64,000 bases of DNA from Closterium sp. Naga37s-1 (GCA_947471745.1 CANJKZ010000269.1:372001-436000); one strand, 5' to 3'; shown: positions 11,601 to 23,300, counted from the stretch's first letter. Made by a program: numbers and translations. Notes: a model not told the origin generated them from the letters alone.

Positions 11601-11803
11601 GGATGGCCGGGAACGCTGTGCTTCATGGGCTGAACAAGCACATGCGTATCAAGTGGCACTGGCTGCGTAAGGAGGTGAAGAGGGGGACGGTGAATCCGAT
11701 CTACATCAAGACTCACCAGCAGCCAGCAGACTTCCTCACCAAGAGGCTTGCGGATGAGCCTCATTGGCGTTGTGTGCGCATGAGTGGAATGAGCATGAAC
11801 TAG
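8613..11803 (+). pseudogene. Copia family B gag-pol, plus copy (internal deletion, stops, frameshifts)
   Basis: Gag C-terminus with a canonical CX2CX4HX4C knuckle (CWYCEKEGHPWFLC, about 8911-8952); protease motif LDTGAAW at about 9196. At about 9264 the frame passes from the protease (DDVRAAPI) straight into the integrase core (KRIWTDRGGEFLGAE), a deletion of the pre-integrase and first IN Asp that the minus copy retains. The third IN residue is in SNGVAERANRTI. A frameshift lies near 9475. RT runs from LVVLPEGKKAVQCKWVLRIK to YVDD (10796-10807), with a TAG at 10600-10602 before PPGYE and a TAA at 11027-11029 after LPAEF. RNase H ends THQQPADFLTKRL and stops at 11803. Unusually, the RT catalytic box is intact here. 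Confidence 0.9.
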
Positions 11804-11845
11804 AATGGAATGATGGGGATGCAGCTGGCAGGCTGAGGGGGAGTG

Positions 11846-12938
11846 TGTTGGGTGCAAATTTACATTGCACGACATCCTGCCGTCTGTTTGTACGAGTATG
11901 CGTGTGCGAATGCATTTGCGTATGAATGGAATGTTCGTGTGTTTGTTTGCTTTCGCAATTTTCGCTTGAAGCATTTGCAGGTACTCGCGCATTGTGCGCT
12001 TCGGCACAACATTGTACGCGCTATGAACAGTACAAGCAATAAGGACGAGCTCGCAAAGGAACCCAAGATGGAAGCTTTGCGGTTCGGCATACTTGATTGC
12101 GCAGATTCAGTTCTATCCAACTCGAAATTGTACTGTTTTGTTTGGTTGACTATAGTGTAGCAGGGCAGGCACTATAGGGGTACAATTTAGGTCAAGGTTG
12201 GATGTTGTTTGTCTGTATCTGCATGCTACAGAGCCATGGGAAACCAGCGGAACCAGCATTTGGCTGGTTGGGCAAAGACAAAACATGTTCTGTTTTTAGG
12301 ACCTGAACCTGGTTGTTGTTTTCCCAGGTTGGAAAAACAGAACCAGAGGTTGTTTACCAACCTACCACCTGCTGTTTTGTCCAGCCAGGTTGGATCTGTT
12401 GCTTGGAATTATTTGGAATCATCCTTGGTTGATCCCAGGTTGATTCCCAAGGTCCTTGCTAGCTATAACTATTTATTTCTTCTCTGTTTGTACCTGGTTA
12501 TAGTGAAATCAATTCAAGCGAATTCCTTCCTTGCTGGAATTTCGTTTCTACGCGGTGCGACGGCGGAATGCTACCCGAGTCAACGCTAGTATGCTAGCGC
12601 CCCAGTGCTAGGCAAACGTTGTACGAGCAATGACTCCGTAATGGCAGAACTTTTCGCGAGGCAACTTGGCTGATTTTAAAGCTCTTGGAGCGAGCTTCGA
12701 TATAGCAAAGTCTCAGCTTAGTCCGATCGACGGTCTGCAAGATATGCTGTGCGACGTTCAAGGTGCTCTTGCTATTTTGGCTAAGTCATTCTTGATCCCT
12801 CTCTCTACAAATTCGGACCCGAGGATAGGGGCTGGTCTTGTACCAGGCACCGAAGGACCCTTGGAGGTGACCCCGAGGAGAGGTTTTAAGTTTGATTAAG
12901 TCTTAGTAGCTTGAGTTTATTAGGCCCTTACACCAACA
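11846..12938 (+). repeat. 3' LTR of Copia family B, plus copy (about 1.09 kb)
   Basis: Starts TGTTGGGTGCAAATT directly after the polypurine tract and ends CCTTACACCAACA. The same ends define the minus-strand 5' LTR at 17188-18265. The mid-part has a TGGTTGGGCAAAG region and a GCTATAACTATTTATTTC TATA-like stretch near 12465. It abuts the truncated LTR of the minus copy at 12939. Confidence 0.85.
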
Positions 12939-13120
12939 TTCATAGCGCGTAAAATGTTGTGCCAAATCGCATTTTGCGCGAGTACCTGCAAATCAATCAA
13001 GCAAAAATTGCGAAAGCAAACAAACACACGAACACACCACTCACACGCAAATGCATTCGCACACGCATACTCGTACAAACAGACGGCAGGATGTCGTGCA
13101 AAGTGAATTTGTACCCAACA
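12939..13120 (-). repeat. truncated 3' LTR of the minus family B element
   Basis: On the minus strand it starts TGTTGGGTACAAATTC at 13120 and follows the family B LTR for about 182 bases to GCGCTATGAA, where it stops against the end of the opposite-facing LTR (12938). The rest of this LTR is missing. Confidence 0.85.
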
Positions 13121-13134
13121 CACTCCCACTCAGC

Positions 13135-16100
13135 CTGCCGGCTGCATTCCCATCATTCCATGCTAGTTCATGCTCATTCCACTCATGCGCATACAACGCC
13201 AATGCTGGTTGCTGGTGAGTCTCGATATAGATTGGATTCACCGTCCCCCTCTTCACCTCCTTGCGCAACCAGTGCCACTTGATATGCATGTGCTTGTTCA
13301 GCCCATGAAACACAGTGTTGCCTGGCCATCCCAAGAGCCCCCTTGCTATCACAAAACAGCGGTGTAGCAACCTTCTGCTCCTGGCCAATCTCCTCTAACA
13401 GCCTCCTCAGCCAAATCACCTCCTTTACCCCATGAAACATCGCCATGTACTCTGACTCTACCGAGGAAAGCGCCGTCTCCGTCTGCTTCTTGGACCTCCA
13501 ACTAACGGGTCCTCCCCCAACCAGGCAGATGTATCCTCCCACAGAAGAGGAATCCTCCTTCTCAGAAGCCCAAGTAGCATTGGTAAAGCAGGTGAGAAAG
13601 AGCTTGCCTTCTCTAAGCCTCTCCTTCAACACCTCAACCCCCTTCTGCTTCACCTGTGCAGATGCGGAGTATTGAACTCCAATGCTGGGGTACGACTTCA
13701 GGTACTTCACTACCCGTTCAGCTACATCCACCTGCTCCTCAGACGGATTCTGCACCACCCTGGCCAGCTGCCCAACCGAGAATGAGATGTCGGGCCTTGT
13801 GTGAACAGCTGCATACAAGAGGCTGCCCACCAAGGACTGAAAATGCTGCTGCTCCTCTGCTTCAACCCCTTCATTCTCAGCAGCCTTCACAAGCTTGAAC
13901 TCAGCTGGCAGGGGAGTTGCAACTTTGCGCTCCTTCTCAATCCCATACCTCTCCCCCAGCTCCCCCAGCCCAGCTGCATCTGCCAACAAGACACGGAGGG
14001 TAGGGGGTTTGGCAGTGGGAGCAAAAATCTCATTGAAGTCCTGCTTCTTCTTCTGCTGAAACCCCTTAGCCACCAACCTACTCTTCTAGATGGTGACCGG
14101 CCTCTTGTCATCGGTCTTGATCCTCAGCACCCATTTGCACTGTACCGCTTTCTTTCCCTCACGCTGCACCACCAGATCCAATGTCCCATTCTCTAGCTGG
14201 CTCTGGTACTCACCATCCCTATCTGGTCCAGCTAATGCCTCCTCCATGCTAGCTGGTTCCTCTGGTGCAGGGACAAGAAAACAGTATGCAGGGTCGTCCT
14301 CCTCATCCGGGTCATAGACTTGAGGCAGAATCAGCAACGCGTCCTCGTTCCAAAGCTGCTGCTCTACTACATCAGCTCCTGCAGTCAGCTTCCTAGTGGC
14401 CATACGGGTACGTCCTGGCCTGGTGACGGGTATTTCCCATCCCTTCACTATGGCACCCTTCAGCTTCCTCCTTGATGGTAGTGTAGGAACCCTGGCTTTG
14501 TTTTGCTCCTGCTCTCCTCCCTCATATCCAGCAGCTCCACTGCTGCTACCGCTAGTCTCTACAACATCTCCTTCACCAGCAGGTGCCTCTTGTACCTTCT
14601 CTCCATCACCACCCTCTGCAGCTGCCTCCTCTCCCTCCTCCCACACACTAGGAGTCAGGTCTAGCTGCATGGTGATCTGCTCCATCTGCTGGGAAACCTT
14701 GGCCTCCATCTTTTTCTCCCAGCTTCCATACATCATGCCCTCAACAAACTTCACATCCCTGCTGTCAAACAACACACCCTTGCGTGGTTCCCACAGCAGC
14801 CATCCCTTGCTCTCAGCAGCCAGCCCCAAATGCACACACCAGATCGCACTCGCCCTCAACTTACTTCGATACTTCTTGGGGACGTGGGCGACTGCCATGC
14901 AACCGAACACCCTCAGCATGTCCACCGGCGGCTTCCTCCCAAGCCACCTCTCCAACGGCACCCAGGAGTCATCCCCAACCTTGGTGAGCACCCTGTGCCT
15001 AGCCACAGTAGCGTGCCGAACAGCATGGGGCCACATAGAGTTGCCCACTCCTGATTCTATGAGCAGCGCCCTAGCTATCTCTAGAATGGTCCGGTTCGCC
15101 CGTTCTGCTACACCGTTGGACTGTGGGGTGTAAGCCGTGGTCAGCTCCCTCTGGATGCCCTGCTTCTTAAGCCAAGCGGTCATCTCAGCTCCAAGGAACT
15201 CACCACCCTGGTTTGTCCAAATCCGCTTCACCACACACTCTGCTTGCTTCTCCACGAACAGCAGCCAATCTTCCCGTATCGTCGAGGCGGCGTGGTCCTT
15301 CGGCTTCAGCGGATACGCCTACATCAGCCTGCTCTAATCATCCACTATAGTTAGGAAATACCGCTCCCACTTGTGCCCTTGCACCGGCAGCGGCCCCACC
15401 AAGTCCATGTGGACCAGCTCCCACGGCTTCTTGCTCCTGCCAGCCACACTGTGGAAGGGAAAACGGGTAAACTTTGAGAGCAAACAGATTTCACAGTTCT
15501 CATCAGGTGGCTGTCCGTTCAGCTTCAGGCCCTCAACGGCTCCATCCTTCTCTAGCTCATTCAACAAAGGCATTGCCACATGCCCCGAGTGTCGGTGTGC
15601 CATTGCACAATCCGTCTCCCCAGATTTGGCCGACACTTTCACACCACCAACCGCTAAAACGATGTTGCACTCCCCCTGGGATGCAGACCCCTCTCCAGCC
15701 TGCCCCCCACCGTGCCACGCCAACACCGGCAGCTGCCATATGGATCTGTATACATCTTGCTCTCGTGCAGATCCCAAAGCATCCGGTTGCCCAGCTGCCC
15801 CTTGTAAGTGCGTGCCCCATCCGTGCTAGTACTCACCCCAGCCTTGGCAAGCTTACGGAGTGAGATGAGGTTGGCCTTGAGGTCGGGAACGAGCACAACG
15901 CCGTGCAGCACCACCGGCTTGCCATCCGCTCCTTTGAATGCAGCTCGTCCCGCACCAGCCACCTTAAACATCTGTCCAGAGGCAGAGCACACCTCATAGA
16001 TTGGTGCAGCGCGTAGGCCGTCTAGCAGGTCCTTTTGCGGCGTCATTATCCACGCAGCGCCCGTGTCCAACACCAAAAAATCCAGGGGGTGTAGCTCTGC

Positions 16101-17141
16101 TCCAACCTTGGCAGAACCGTCTCCTTGCTCCCCCTCGTCTCCAAAATGGAAGAACTGGCCTGCGGTGCGCTCTTTTTTCTTCTCAGCACCGCCTTTCCCT
16201 TTTGGGTTGTCGCCGGACGAATCTGCAACCATGTTCGCGCCACTTTTCTGGTTGCTCCGCGCGCCGCCATCCTGTTGGCGATTCTGGGGGATCCATCTTT
16301 CGGATTTCTTATAACACAAGAACCAGGGATGCCCCTCCTTCTCACAATACCAGCAGCTTCCTTTCATTTTGACATCAGCACCCGATCTGCCCCCGCGTCC
16401 AGATTTCCCACCGCGACCCCAACCGATACCTCTTTGTTGGTCGTTGGAGTCGTCGTCCTTCTTTGCACCGCGACCAGCACCACGGAAGCCACGACCTCTG
16501 CCACGTTTGCCTCCTTGCATACCGTAGCCGCTGCTGCCCTCGTCTCCACCCCTCAGTTGGCGGCGACGAAAGTGAGCTTCCAAAATCTTCGTCCGCACCC
16601 ACTCGAGCGTCCACTCGGCAGGCTCAATCCGCTCATGTATTAAAGCCACGACTCCGGCAGCAGCAAGAGCATCTTCAAGCACTTGGTCTGCTCCGGGTAG
16701 GTGATTCCCGCGGTCGCCAATTTCGCGTTGAGATCACGCATCTTGTCCAGAACAGGTTGCACCGGCTCTCCCTCGCTCAGGCGCAACGCGGACAGTTCCC
16801 TCTCCATCATGAGCGTCGCGGCAACGGAGGTCGGGGCGTGCAGCTCCTTCAGAACAGTCCACGCCTTCGGACCACACTCAACCTCCGGCAGCAGGTACAT
16901 GACGTGGTGACGCTGGTTCAGCTCCAAACTCTGCGACATCAAGTAGTAGTTGCATTTTCCAGGCTCAATCATCATAGCCCTCACAATTAAACTTCTCGAC
17001 GGTGAAATTTTTCAGCACCTCCTTGATCAGCGAGCCCTAGTTTGTTCGCGCTCCCCTTGGCGCTGAAACACCAGAAGCTTGGCTGCCGCTACGATCTTGG
17101 GCTGAAGATTCACTAGCTCCCGCCGAATCCTTTCCCGCCAT
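13135..17141 (-). pseudogene. Copia family B gag-pol, minus copy (RT core deleted)
   Basis: The start ATG at 17141 (MAGKDSAGASESSA) follows the PBS by about 30 bases. Gag shows EKFNCEGYDD, a MERELSALRLSEGEPV helix and knuckle CWYCEKEGHPWFLC; protease LDTGAAW; pre-integrase HRHSGHVAM...CEICLLSK; IN with HMDLVGPL, IWTNQGGEF and SNGVAERANRTI; IN-RT linker; RT start AVQCKWVLRIK. After TLRVLLADAA (about 13975) it jumps to KVATPLPAEFKLV, removing the RT palm and YVDD that the plus copy still has. RNase H is present (DSKGALGMAR) but its C-terminus is shortened after THQQPA. Stops occur near 17040, 15655 and 15334, with frame changes between. Its losses are largely complementary to those of the plus copy. 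Confidence 0.9.
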
Positions 17142-17172
17142 AGCTACATATAACGAAGATCGCTATAACGCA

Positions 17173-17184
17173 GCTTTGATACCA
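17173..17184 (-). promoter_or_regulatory. primer-binding site, initiator tRNA-Met type (family B)
   Basis: On the minus strand TGGTATCAAAGC lies three bases inside the 5' LTR end. It differs by one base from the usual plant TGGTATCAGAGC complement of the initiator tRNA-Met 3' end, and would prime minus-strand DNA synthesis. Confidence 0.85.
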
Positions 17185-17187
17185 GCT

Positions 17188-18265
17188 TGTTTGGTGTAAG
17201 GGCCTAGTCAACTCAAGCTATTAAGACTTAATCAAACGTAAATCCTCTCCTCGGGGTCACCTCCAAGGGTCCTTGGGTGCATGGTACAAGACCAGCCCCT
17301 ATTCTCGGGTCCAAGTTTGTAGAGAGAGGAGTCAAGAATGACTTAGCCAAATAAGCAAGAGTACCTTGAACGTCGCGCAGCGTATCGTGCAGACCATTGA
17401 TCGGATTAAGCTGAGAATTCACTATATCGAAGCTCACTCCAAGAGCTTTTAAAAAAGCCAAGTTGCCTCGCGAAAAGTTCCGCCATTGCAGAGTTATGGC
17501 TCGGACAGCGTTTGCCTAGCGTCGTAGTGCTAGCGTACTGGCGTTGACTCAGTAGCATTCCGTCGTCGAACCTCGTAGAGACGAAATTCCAGCAAGGAAG
17601 GAATTTGCTTAGATCATTATTTTTTTTACTATATCCAGATACAAACAGAGAAGGAATATATAGTTCTAGCTAGCAAGGACCTTGGGAATCAGCCTGGGAT
17701 GATCCCAAATAATTCCAAGCAAACCTGGCTGGACAAAACAGCAGGTGGTATGTTGGTAAACAACCTCTGGTTCTGTTTTTCCAACCTGGGAAAACAACAA
17801 CCAGGTTTTGGTCCTAAAAACATAACCCGTTCTGTCCTTGCCCAACCAGCCAAATTCTGGTTTTGCTAGTTTCCCCTGGCCCTGTAGCATGCAGATACAG
17901 ACAAACAACATCCAACCTTCACTTAATTGTACCCCTATAGTGCATGCCCTAGCACACTATAGATAACCAAACAAAACAGTACAATTCTGAGTTGGAAAAA
18001 ACTGAATCTGCGCATTCAAATGAACCGGACTGCAAAGCTTCCATCTTGAGTTCCATTGCGAGCTCGTCCTTTCTATTTGCACTGTCAATATCGCGTACAA
18101 TGTTGTGCCGAATCGCACATTGCGCGAGTACCTGCAAATGCATAAAGAGAAAATTGCGAAAGCAAACAAACGCACGAACACACCACTCACACGCAAATAC
18201 ATTCGCACACGCATACTCGTACAAACAGACGGCAGGATATCGTGCAGAGTGAATTTGCACCCAAC
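17188..18265 (-). repeat. 5' LTR of Copia family B, minus copy (1,078 bp)
   Basis: On the minus strand it runs from TGTTGGGTGCAAATTC (18265) to CCTTACACCAAACA (17188), followed by the PBS. It matches the plus-copy LTR over its length, with substitutions and short indels. The outer end sits flush against satellite, without a second intact LTR to test for a target duplication. Confidence 0.9.
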
Positions 18266-18375
18266 AAAGAGTAGGTGCGTTACTTACCCATATGGTTGGT
18301 ACCAAGGGTAAGTGTGTAACTTTCCCATATGTTTGGTACTAAGAGTAAGTGCGTTAATTTCCCATATGGTTGGTG
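18266..18375 (+). repeat. palindrome-rich satellite, short block 3
   Basis: About three units of the same satellite, in the same orientation as blocks 1 and 2, are wedged between the minus family B element and a further family B LTR fragment. This suggests the family B pair entered, or was rearranged within, one original satellite array. Confidence 0.9.
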
Positions 18376-19067
18376 TTAGTGTAAGGGCCGAGTAAACTCA
18401 AACTATTAAGACGTTATCCAACTTAAAACCTCTCCTCGGGGTCACGTCCAAGGGTCCCTGGGTCTTTGGTACAAGACCAGCCCCTATCCTAGGGTCCGAG
18501 TATGTAGAGAGAGGGATCAAGAGAGACTTAGTCAAAAACAGCAATGGTACCTTGATCGTCGCGCAGCGTATCGTGCAGACCGTCGATCAGATTAAGCTGA
18601 GAACTTGTGATAACGAAGCTCATTCTAAGAACTTTCAAAAGAGCCAAGTTGCCTCGCAAAAAGTTCTGCCATTGCAGAGTTATGGCTCGGACAGTGTTTG
18701 CCCAGTGTTGTAGTGCTCGCGTACTTGCGTTTACTCGGTAGCATTCCGCAGTCGAACGGCGGAGAAACGAAATTCCAGCAAGGAAGGAATTCGATTGATT
18801 CAATTTGACTATATATCCATGGTACAAATAGGGTTTAGGGTTTAGCAAGGACCTTGGAAATCAATCTGGGAACAACCAGGGATGATCCCAAATAATTCCA
18901 AGCAACAAAACCACCCTGGCTTGACAAAACAGCAGGTTCCAACCTGGAATGAAGCCAACCAGGTTCAGGTTCTGAAATCAGAACCTATTTGGTCCTAGTG
19001 CAACCAGACAAAAGCTGGTTCCGCTGGTTTCCCCTGGCCCTGTAGCATGCAGATACAGACAAACAGC
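18376..19067 (-). repeat. family B LTR fragment, first part (interrupted by element E)
   Basis: On the minus strand this is the downstream part of the family B LTR: it contains the counterpart of CTCCTCGGGGTCAC, the GGTACAAGACCAGCCCC block and the GTAGCATGCAGATACAGAC block. A doubled GGGTTTA stretch near 18833 replaces LTR sequence of the other copies. It is split at 19067 by element E and continues at 26122. No PBS or coding region is attached. Confidence 0.85.
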
Positions 19068-19205
19068 TGTCAAACATCATACATGTTCCTATTGTGTAGG
19101 CTATAGTGGGTTTAGCCTTAGGGGGTACAACATTGCTAGGGTTTCCTACTTCCATCACCCTGCTGCCTAGTTTCATCCATTCTCGTTCAGTTCTACATTC
19201 TAACA
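19068..19205 (+). repeat. 5' LTR of element E (138 bp)
   Basis: Starts TGTCAAACATCATACATG and ends CTACATTCTAACA. Very short for a Copia LTR. Identical to the 3' LTR except for four substitutions. Confidence 0.95.
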
Positions 19206-19217
19206 TGGTATCCGACG
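19206..19217 (+). promoter_or_regulatory. primer-binding site of element E (degenerate tRNA-iMet type)
   Basis: TGGTATCCGACG follows the LTR with no gap. The first seven bases match the initiator tRNA-Met PBS; elements G (TGGCATTAAGAG) and K (TGGTATCACGAG) have related variants at the same place. Confidence 0.75.
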
Positions 19218-20346
19218 CCTAGGTCAGGACCTAGGACCGACGTTGGTTAGGGCCCACCGTTCCGCCGCGCCCTTGCGCGACCGTGTCTGATAGTACCTCG
19301 CGCCGTCGTGCGCCCCTACCCGCGCCGTCGAGCGCCCTTTCTAGCGCCGTCGAGCGCCCCTTCTAGCGCCGTCGAGCGCCCTTACTAGCGCCGTCGAGCG
19401 CCCCCCCCCCCTTCTAGCGCCGTCGTGCGCCCCTACCCGCGCCCTCGAGCGCCTACCTACTCGCGCCCTCGAGCGCCACCCTGCCGCCCTGCCCTGCAGG
19501 CCGCGCGCGGGCCTCCTCTGCACCCGCGCGGCCCCTGGACCCCGCGACGCGTCGCCCCTGCCTCGTCGCGACGACCCTGCGGGACCCGCGCGTCGCCCCC
19601 GCCTCGTCGCGGCGCTTCTGGGGGCCCACGCGCGTCGCCCCTGCCTCGTCGCGACGCCCCCGCGCGACCCGTGCGTCGCCACCGGGACCCGCGCGCGTCG
19701 CCCCTGCCTCGTCGCGACGCCCCCGCGCGACCCGCGCGTCGCCACCGGGACCCGCGCGCGTCGCCACCGGGACCCGCGCGCGTCGCCCCTGCCTCGTCGC
19801 GACGCCCCCGCACGACCCGCGCGTCGCCACTGGGACCCGCGCGGGGTCGCCTCTGCTCGCCGCGGCGCCCTGCCCTACCCCGCGCCCACCCTTGGGACGG
19901 CCGCCCCTGGCCCCTGAACCAGCCGACACTGCAGCAGCCGCCCCTGGCCCCTGGAGCAGCCGCACCTACAGCCGCCCCTGCACCCTGGAGCAGCCGCCCC
20001 TGCAGCGGACGCCCCTGGCCACCTGGAGCAGCCGCCACTGCAGGAGCCGCCCCTGGCCCCTGGAGCAGCTGCCGTCGCAGCCCGGCCCCGCCCTGCAGCA
20101 GATGCCGCGGAGCTCCCTGCCGCGGCCCGGCCCCGCCCTACAGCTGTAGCGGCCCCGCTGTCGCCGCCGTCTTGCGCCTGCCCTTCCTACCACTGGTGAG
20201 CACTGCCCTGCCCGCGCTGCTACCGCTGCTACTGCTACTACTGCTTTTACTGCTCCTGCTGCTACTGTTGCTACTGCTTTTACTGCTCTTGCTGCTACTG
20301 CTGTTACTGCCGCTACTGCTGCTACTGCTGCTCCTGGCGTGGCCAG
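19218..20346 (+). repeat. GC-rich leader of element E with nested tandem repeats
   Basis: It holds three repeat classes in order: CTAGCGCCGTCGAGCGCCC units (19330-19470), units built on GCGCGTCGCCCCTGCCTCGT (19560-19850), and CCCCTGGCCCCTGGAGCAGC units (19900-20080), then a CTGCTACTG tract (20215-20335). Element K has a comparable leader. The N-terminal Gag found in element G is not encoded here. Confidence 0.8.
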
Positions 20347-23300
20347 ATGCAGCTTCACGGCCGTCCGCGTGTGTCCCTCACGCCCCAGCAGCTTCGTGAG
20401 TGGTACGCCAGTTGGGGTTGTCGGGGTGGCCGTAGTGGGAGTCGTCCTGGAGTGGGTAGTTCGGGAGCTTCTTGTAGTGGCCCGGTGCAGCAGCAGCGTC
20501 GTCCGCGCGAGCCTCTTTCGCCCCAGCAGCTTCGTGAGTGGTACGCTCAGAGTAGAGGGTCACTGAGTACTGCTCGCTGCCCGTACGTTATTAGCACGGG
20601 TGCCCGGACTGGTCAGCCTTGCGGGACGCGTGGTCACACAGAGTCTCACTGCTTCGCTCGTCTGAGCGACGCTTGGCGTACAGAGTTTGGCGATGACGCT
20701 GAACTCCCCGACTGGGTGGAGCTACTTAGGCAGAGGGTGGATATCTTTGCTCCTGACTATGATGCTATCCTCACTGCCATGTATGTATTGTCTACTAGTG
20801 CTGAGGGTGCCTATCACCTGAGTGTGCCGCCTGACCCTGGTATCCAGTCTGCTGCTCTAGGTACTGGTGAGGCTGCCGCACTAGGTGCTCGTGTGTCTGT
20901 TGCCTCAGGTGCTGGTGAGGCTGCCGCTCTAGGTGCTAGTGTGTCTGTTGCCCCAGGTGCTGGTGAGGCTGCTGCTCTAGGTACTCGTGAGTCTGCGCCC
21001 TCTGGTACTGCGTCTACTCAGGCACTGCACACCTTCACACTGGACTCAGGTGCTTCCCGCTGTTTCTTTCGTGACCGCACTGCCCTTGAGCAGCTTGCTC
21101 GGCCGGTTGCAGTCTCCCTCGCTGACCCCTCTGGGGGTCCGGTCATTGCGACCTCCTCCACTGTCCTCCCTTGTCCTGCTGTCCCGTCGGGCACACTGTC
21201 AGGTCTCTACCTCCCCTCGTTCTCTACGAACTTGGTGGCGGGTCGTGCGCTCCAGGACGGGGGTGTCCACCAGTTCACCCCTGCCTACGAGCGCGTGACA
21301 CACTGCACGTGTGCTCGGACGGGTCGCCACCTGGCTACCTTCACTCGGCAGCCGGGGTCGGACCTGTACACACTGACCACTGAGTCCCCTCAGGTAGCTG
21401 CGTCTGCGTCTGCGTCAGATCAGCTGTCGGCCCCCTGCTCGTGTCGCTCCCTGGCGCACGAGACCGTCCTCTGGCACCACCGCCTTGGTCACCCGTCAGT
21501 GCAGCGCCTTCGTGGCATGCACTCCCGGTACCTTGTCTCTGGTCTTCCCAGGGTTCTACCTCCCCTCCCGCCCTCGCCTGCTCCTCCTTGTCTTCCCTGT
21601 GTCGAGGGGCGGCAGCGCGCCGCTCCTCACTCCTCCTCGTTTCCCCCGACGACTGCTCCCCTGCAGACGCTCCACATGGACGTGTGGGGCCCAGCCCGCG
21701 TTCGTGGACAGGGTCACGAGAGGCACTTCTTGATAGTTGTTGACGACTACTCGCGCTACACCACGGTCTTCCCCTTGCGCACCAAGGGTGAGGTCCTGCC
21801 CACCCTGCGCACCTGATGTTTTGATCCCTTGGATCCGCGCTGCCCGTCTCCAGCTCAGCGAGAGGTTCCACTCGGACTTTCCTGTCCTGCGTCTGCACTC
21901 TGACAGAGGTGGGGAGTTTTCCTCCGACCTCTTGAGGGCCTTCTGTCAGGGGGAGGGCATTGAGCAGTTGTTCACGCTTCCGGCCTCTCCACAGCAGAAT
22001 GGGGTTGCTGAGCGCCGCATTGGCTTGGTCATGGGGGTCGCTCGTACCTCCTTGATCCATGCGGCTGCCCCCCACTTTCTGTGGCCGTTTGCGGTCCGAT
22101 ACGCTGCGCATCAGCTCAACCTCTGGCCCCGTGTCTCCGTTCCGGAGACTTCACCGACACTGCGTTGGACGGGAGAGGTTGGCGATGCGTCGCGTTTCCG
22201 GTTCTGGGGATCTCGAGCTTTTGTTCGCGATACGTCTGCGGACAAGCTCTCCTCCCGTGCTGTTCCTTGTGTGTTCCTTGGCTTTGTCCCGGACGCGTCT
22301 GGTTGGCAGTTTTACCACGCCACCTCGCGCCGTGTCCTGCCCTCTCAGGACGTCACTTTCGACGAGTCGGTCCCCTATTACCGCCTCTTCCCCTACCACA
22401 CTGCCCCGCTCCCCCCCCCGCCTCTCTTCCTCGCACCAGGTGCTGCTGTGGTAGACCCCCTCCCCCCTCAGGGTGCTGCTCCCTCAGGTGTGTCCCAGGT
22501 AGACCCGGTTGAGCCTGTCGAGGTAGCTGTCGACTCTCGTCCTGCTAGGGGTGCTGAGCCTGAGCGTGCGGAGCCTGGGGGTGCTGAGCCTGTGGGTGCG
22601 GAGCCTGGGGGTGCGGAGCCTGGGGGTGCTGAGCCTGGGGGTGCGGAGCCTGCGGGTACGGAGTCTGGGGGTGCAAAGTCTGGGGGTGCTGAGTCTGGGG
22701 GTGCTGAGCCTGAGAGTGCTACGTCTGAGGGTACTCAGCCAGAGGGTGCTGCGACTGACCATGCTGCGCCTGGAGGCGCTTCCTCCTCACAGCAGCTGCG
22801 GGAGTGGTAATCGCAGTACTGCAGCCTCAGGAGAGGCGCTTTTGGAGCTAGGGGTGCTGCTGGAGCTGGTGCTCGTGTTTCCCCTCCTAGGCGGGAGCTG
22901 CCCTCTCCCCAGCGGCTCCGAGAGTTGTACTCTCGGCGCTGCAGTCTCCGGAGTGGCACTACTGGTGTCGCGGACCCTGGAGCTGGAGCTGGTGCTGGTG
23001 CTGGCGCTGCTGGAGTTGGAGCTGCTGGAGGCACTGCTGCTGCTGGAGGTGCTGCTGGTGCTGGCGCTGCTGGAGGTGCTGCTGGTGCTGGAGCTACTGG
23101 AGGTTCTGCTGGTGCTGGAGCTGCTGGAGCTGCTGGCGCTGGTGGAGGTGCTGCTGGTGCTGGAGGTGCTGCTGGTGCTGGCGCTGCTGGATGCTGGTGC
23201 TGGAGCTGCTGGAGGTGCTGCTGGAGGTACTGCTGGTGCTGGAGCTGCTGGAGGTGCTGCTGGTGCTGGTGCTACTGGAGGTGCTGCTGGTGGTGCTGGT

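Larger units (their letters stand above)
8613..12938 (+). mobile_element. Copia family B element, plus copy, 5'-truncated
   Basis: The 5' LTR, PBS and N-terminal gag are absent: satellite joins directly to mid-gag at about 8613. The remainder has the Copia order gag-PR-IN-RT-RNase H, a polypurine tract (GGCTGAGGGGGAG, near 11831-11843) and a complete 3' LTR (11846-12938). A second copy of the same family lies immediately to the right in opposite orientation, sharing the 3' ends. Confidence 0.9.
12939..18265 (-). mobile_element. Copia family B element, minus copy, 3' LTR truncated
   Basis: Read on the minus strand: complete 5' LTR (18265-17188), PBS, gag start at 17141, pol to about 13135, polypurine tract (complement of CACTCCCACTCAG) and the first 182 bp of a 3' LTR ending at 12939. 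It is the better-preserved family B copy for gag, PR and IN, but lacks the RT core. The right end abuts satellite at 18266. Confidence 0.9.

Noticed and set aside
12939..13120. Independent inverted-repeat DNA transposon
   Set aside because: It matches the first 182 bp of the family B LTR in reverse orientation and continues into family B pol.
18830..18848. Telomere-like TTTAGGG repeat
   Set aside because: Only about two units inside a family B LTR fragment; no array, so not a telomere.
19457..20038. Arg/Gly/Ala-rich frames in the leader of element E and in 60393-61616 of K
   Set aside because: Both strands are open because of GC-rich tandem repeats; the true Gag frame begins downstream.
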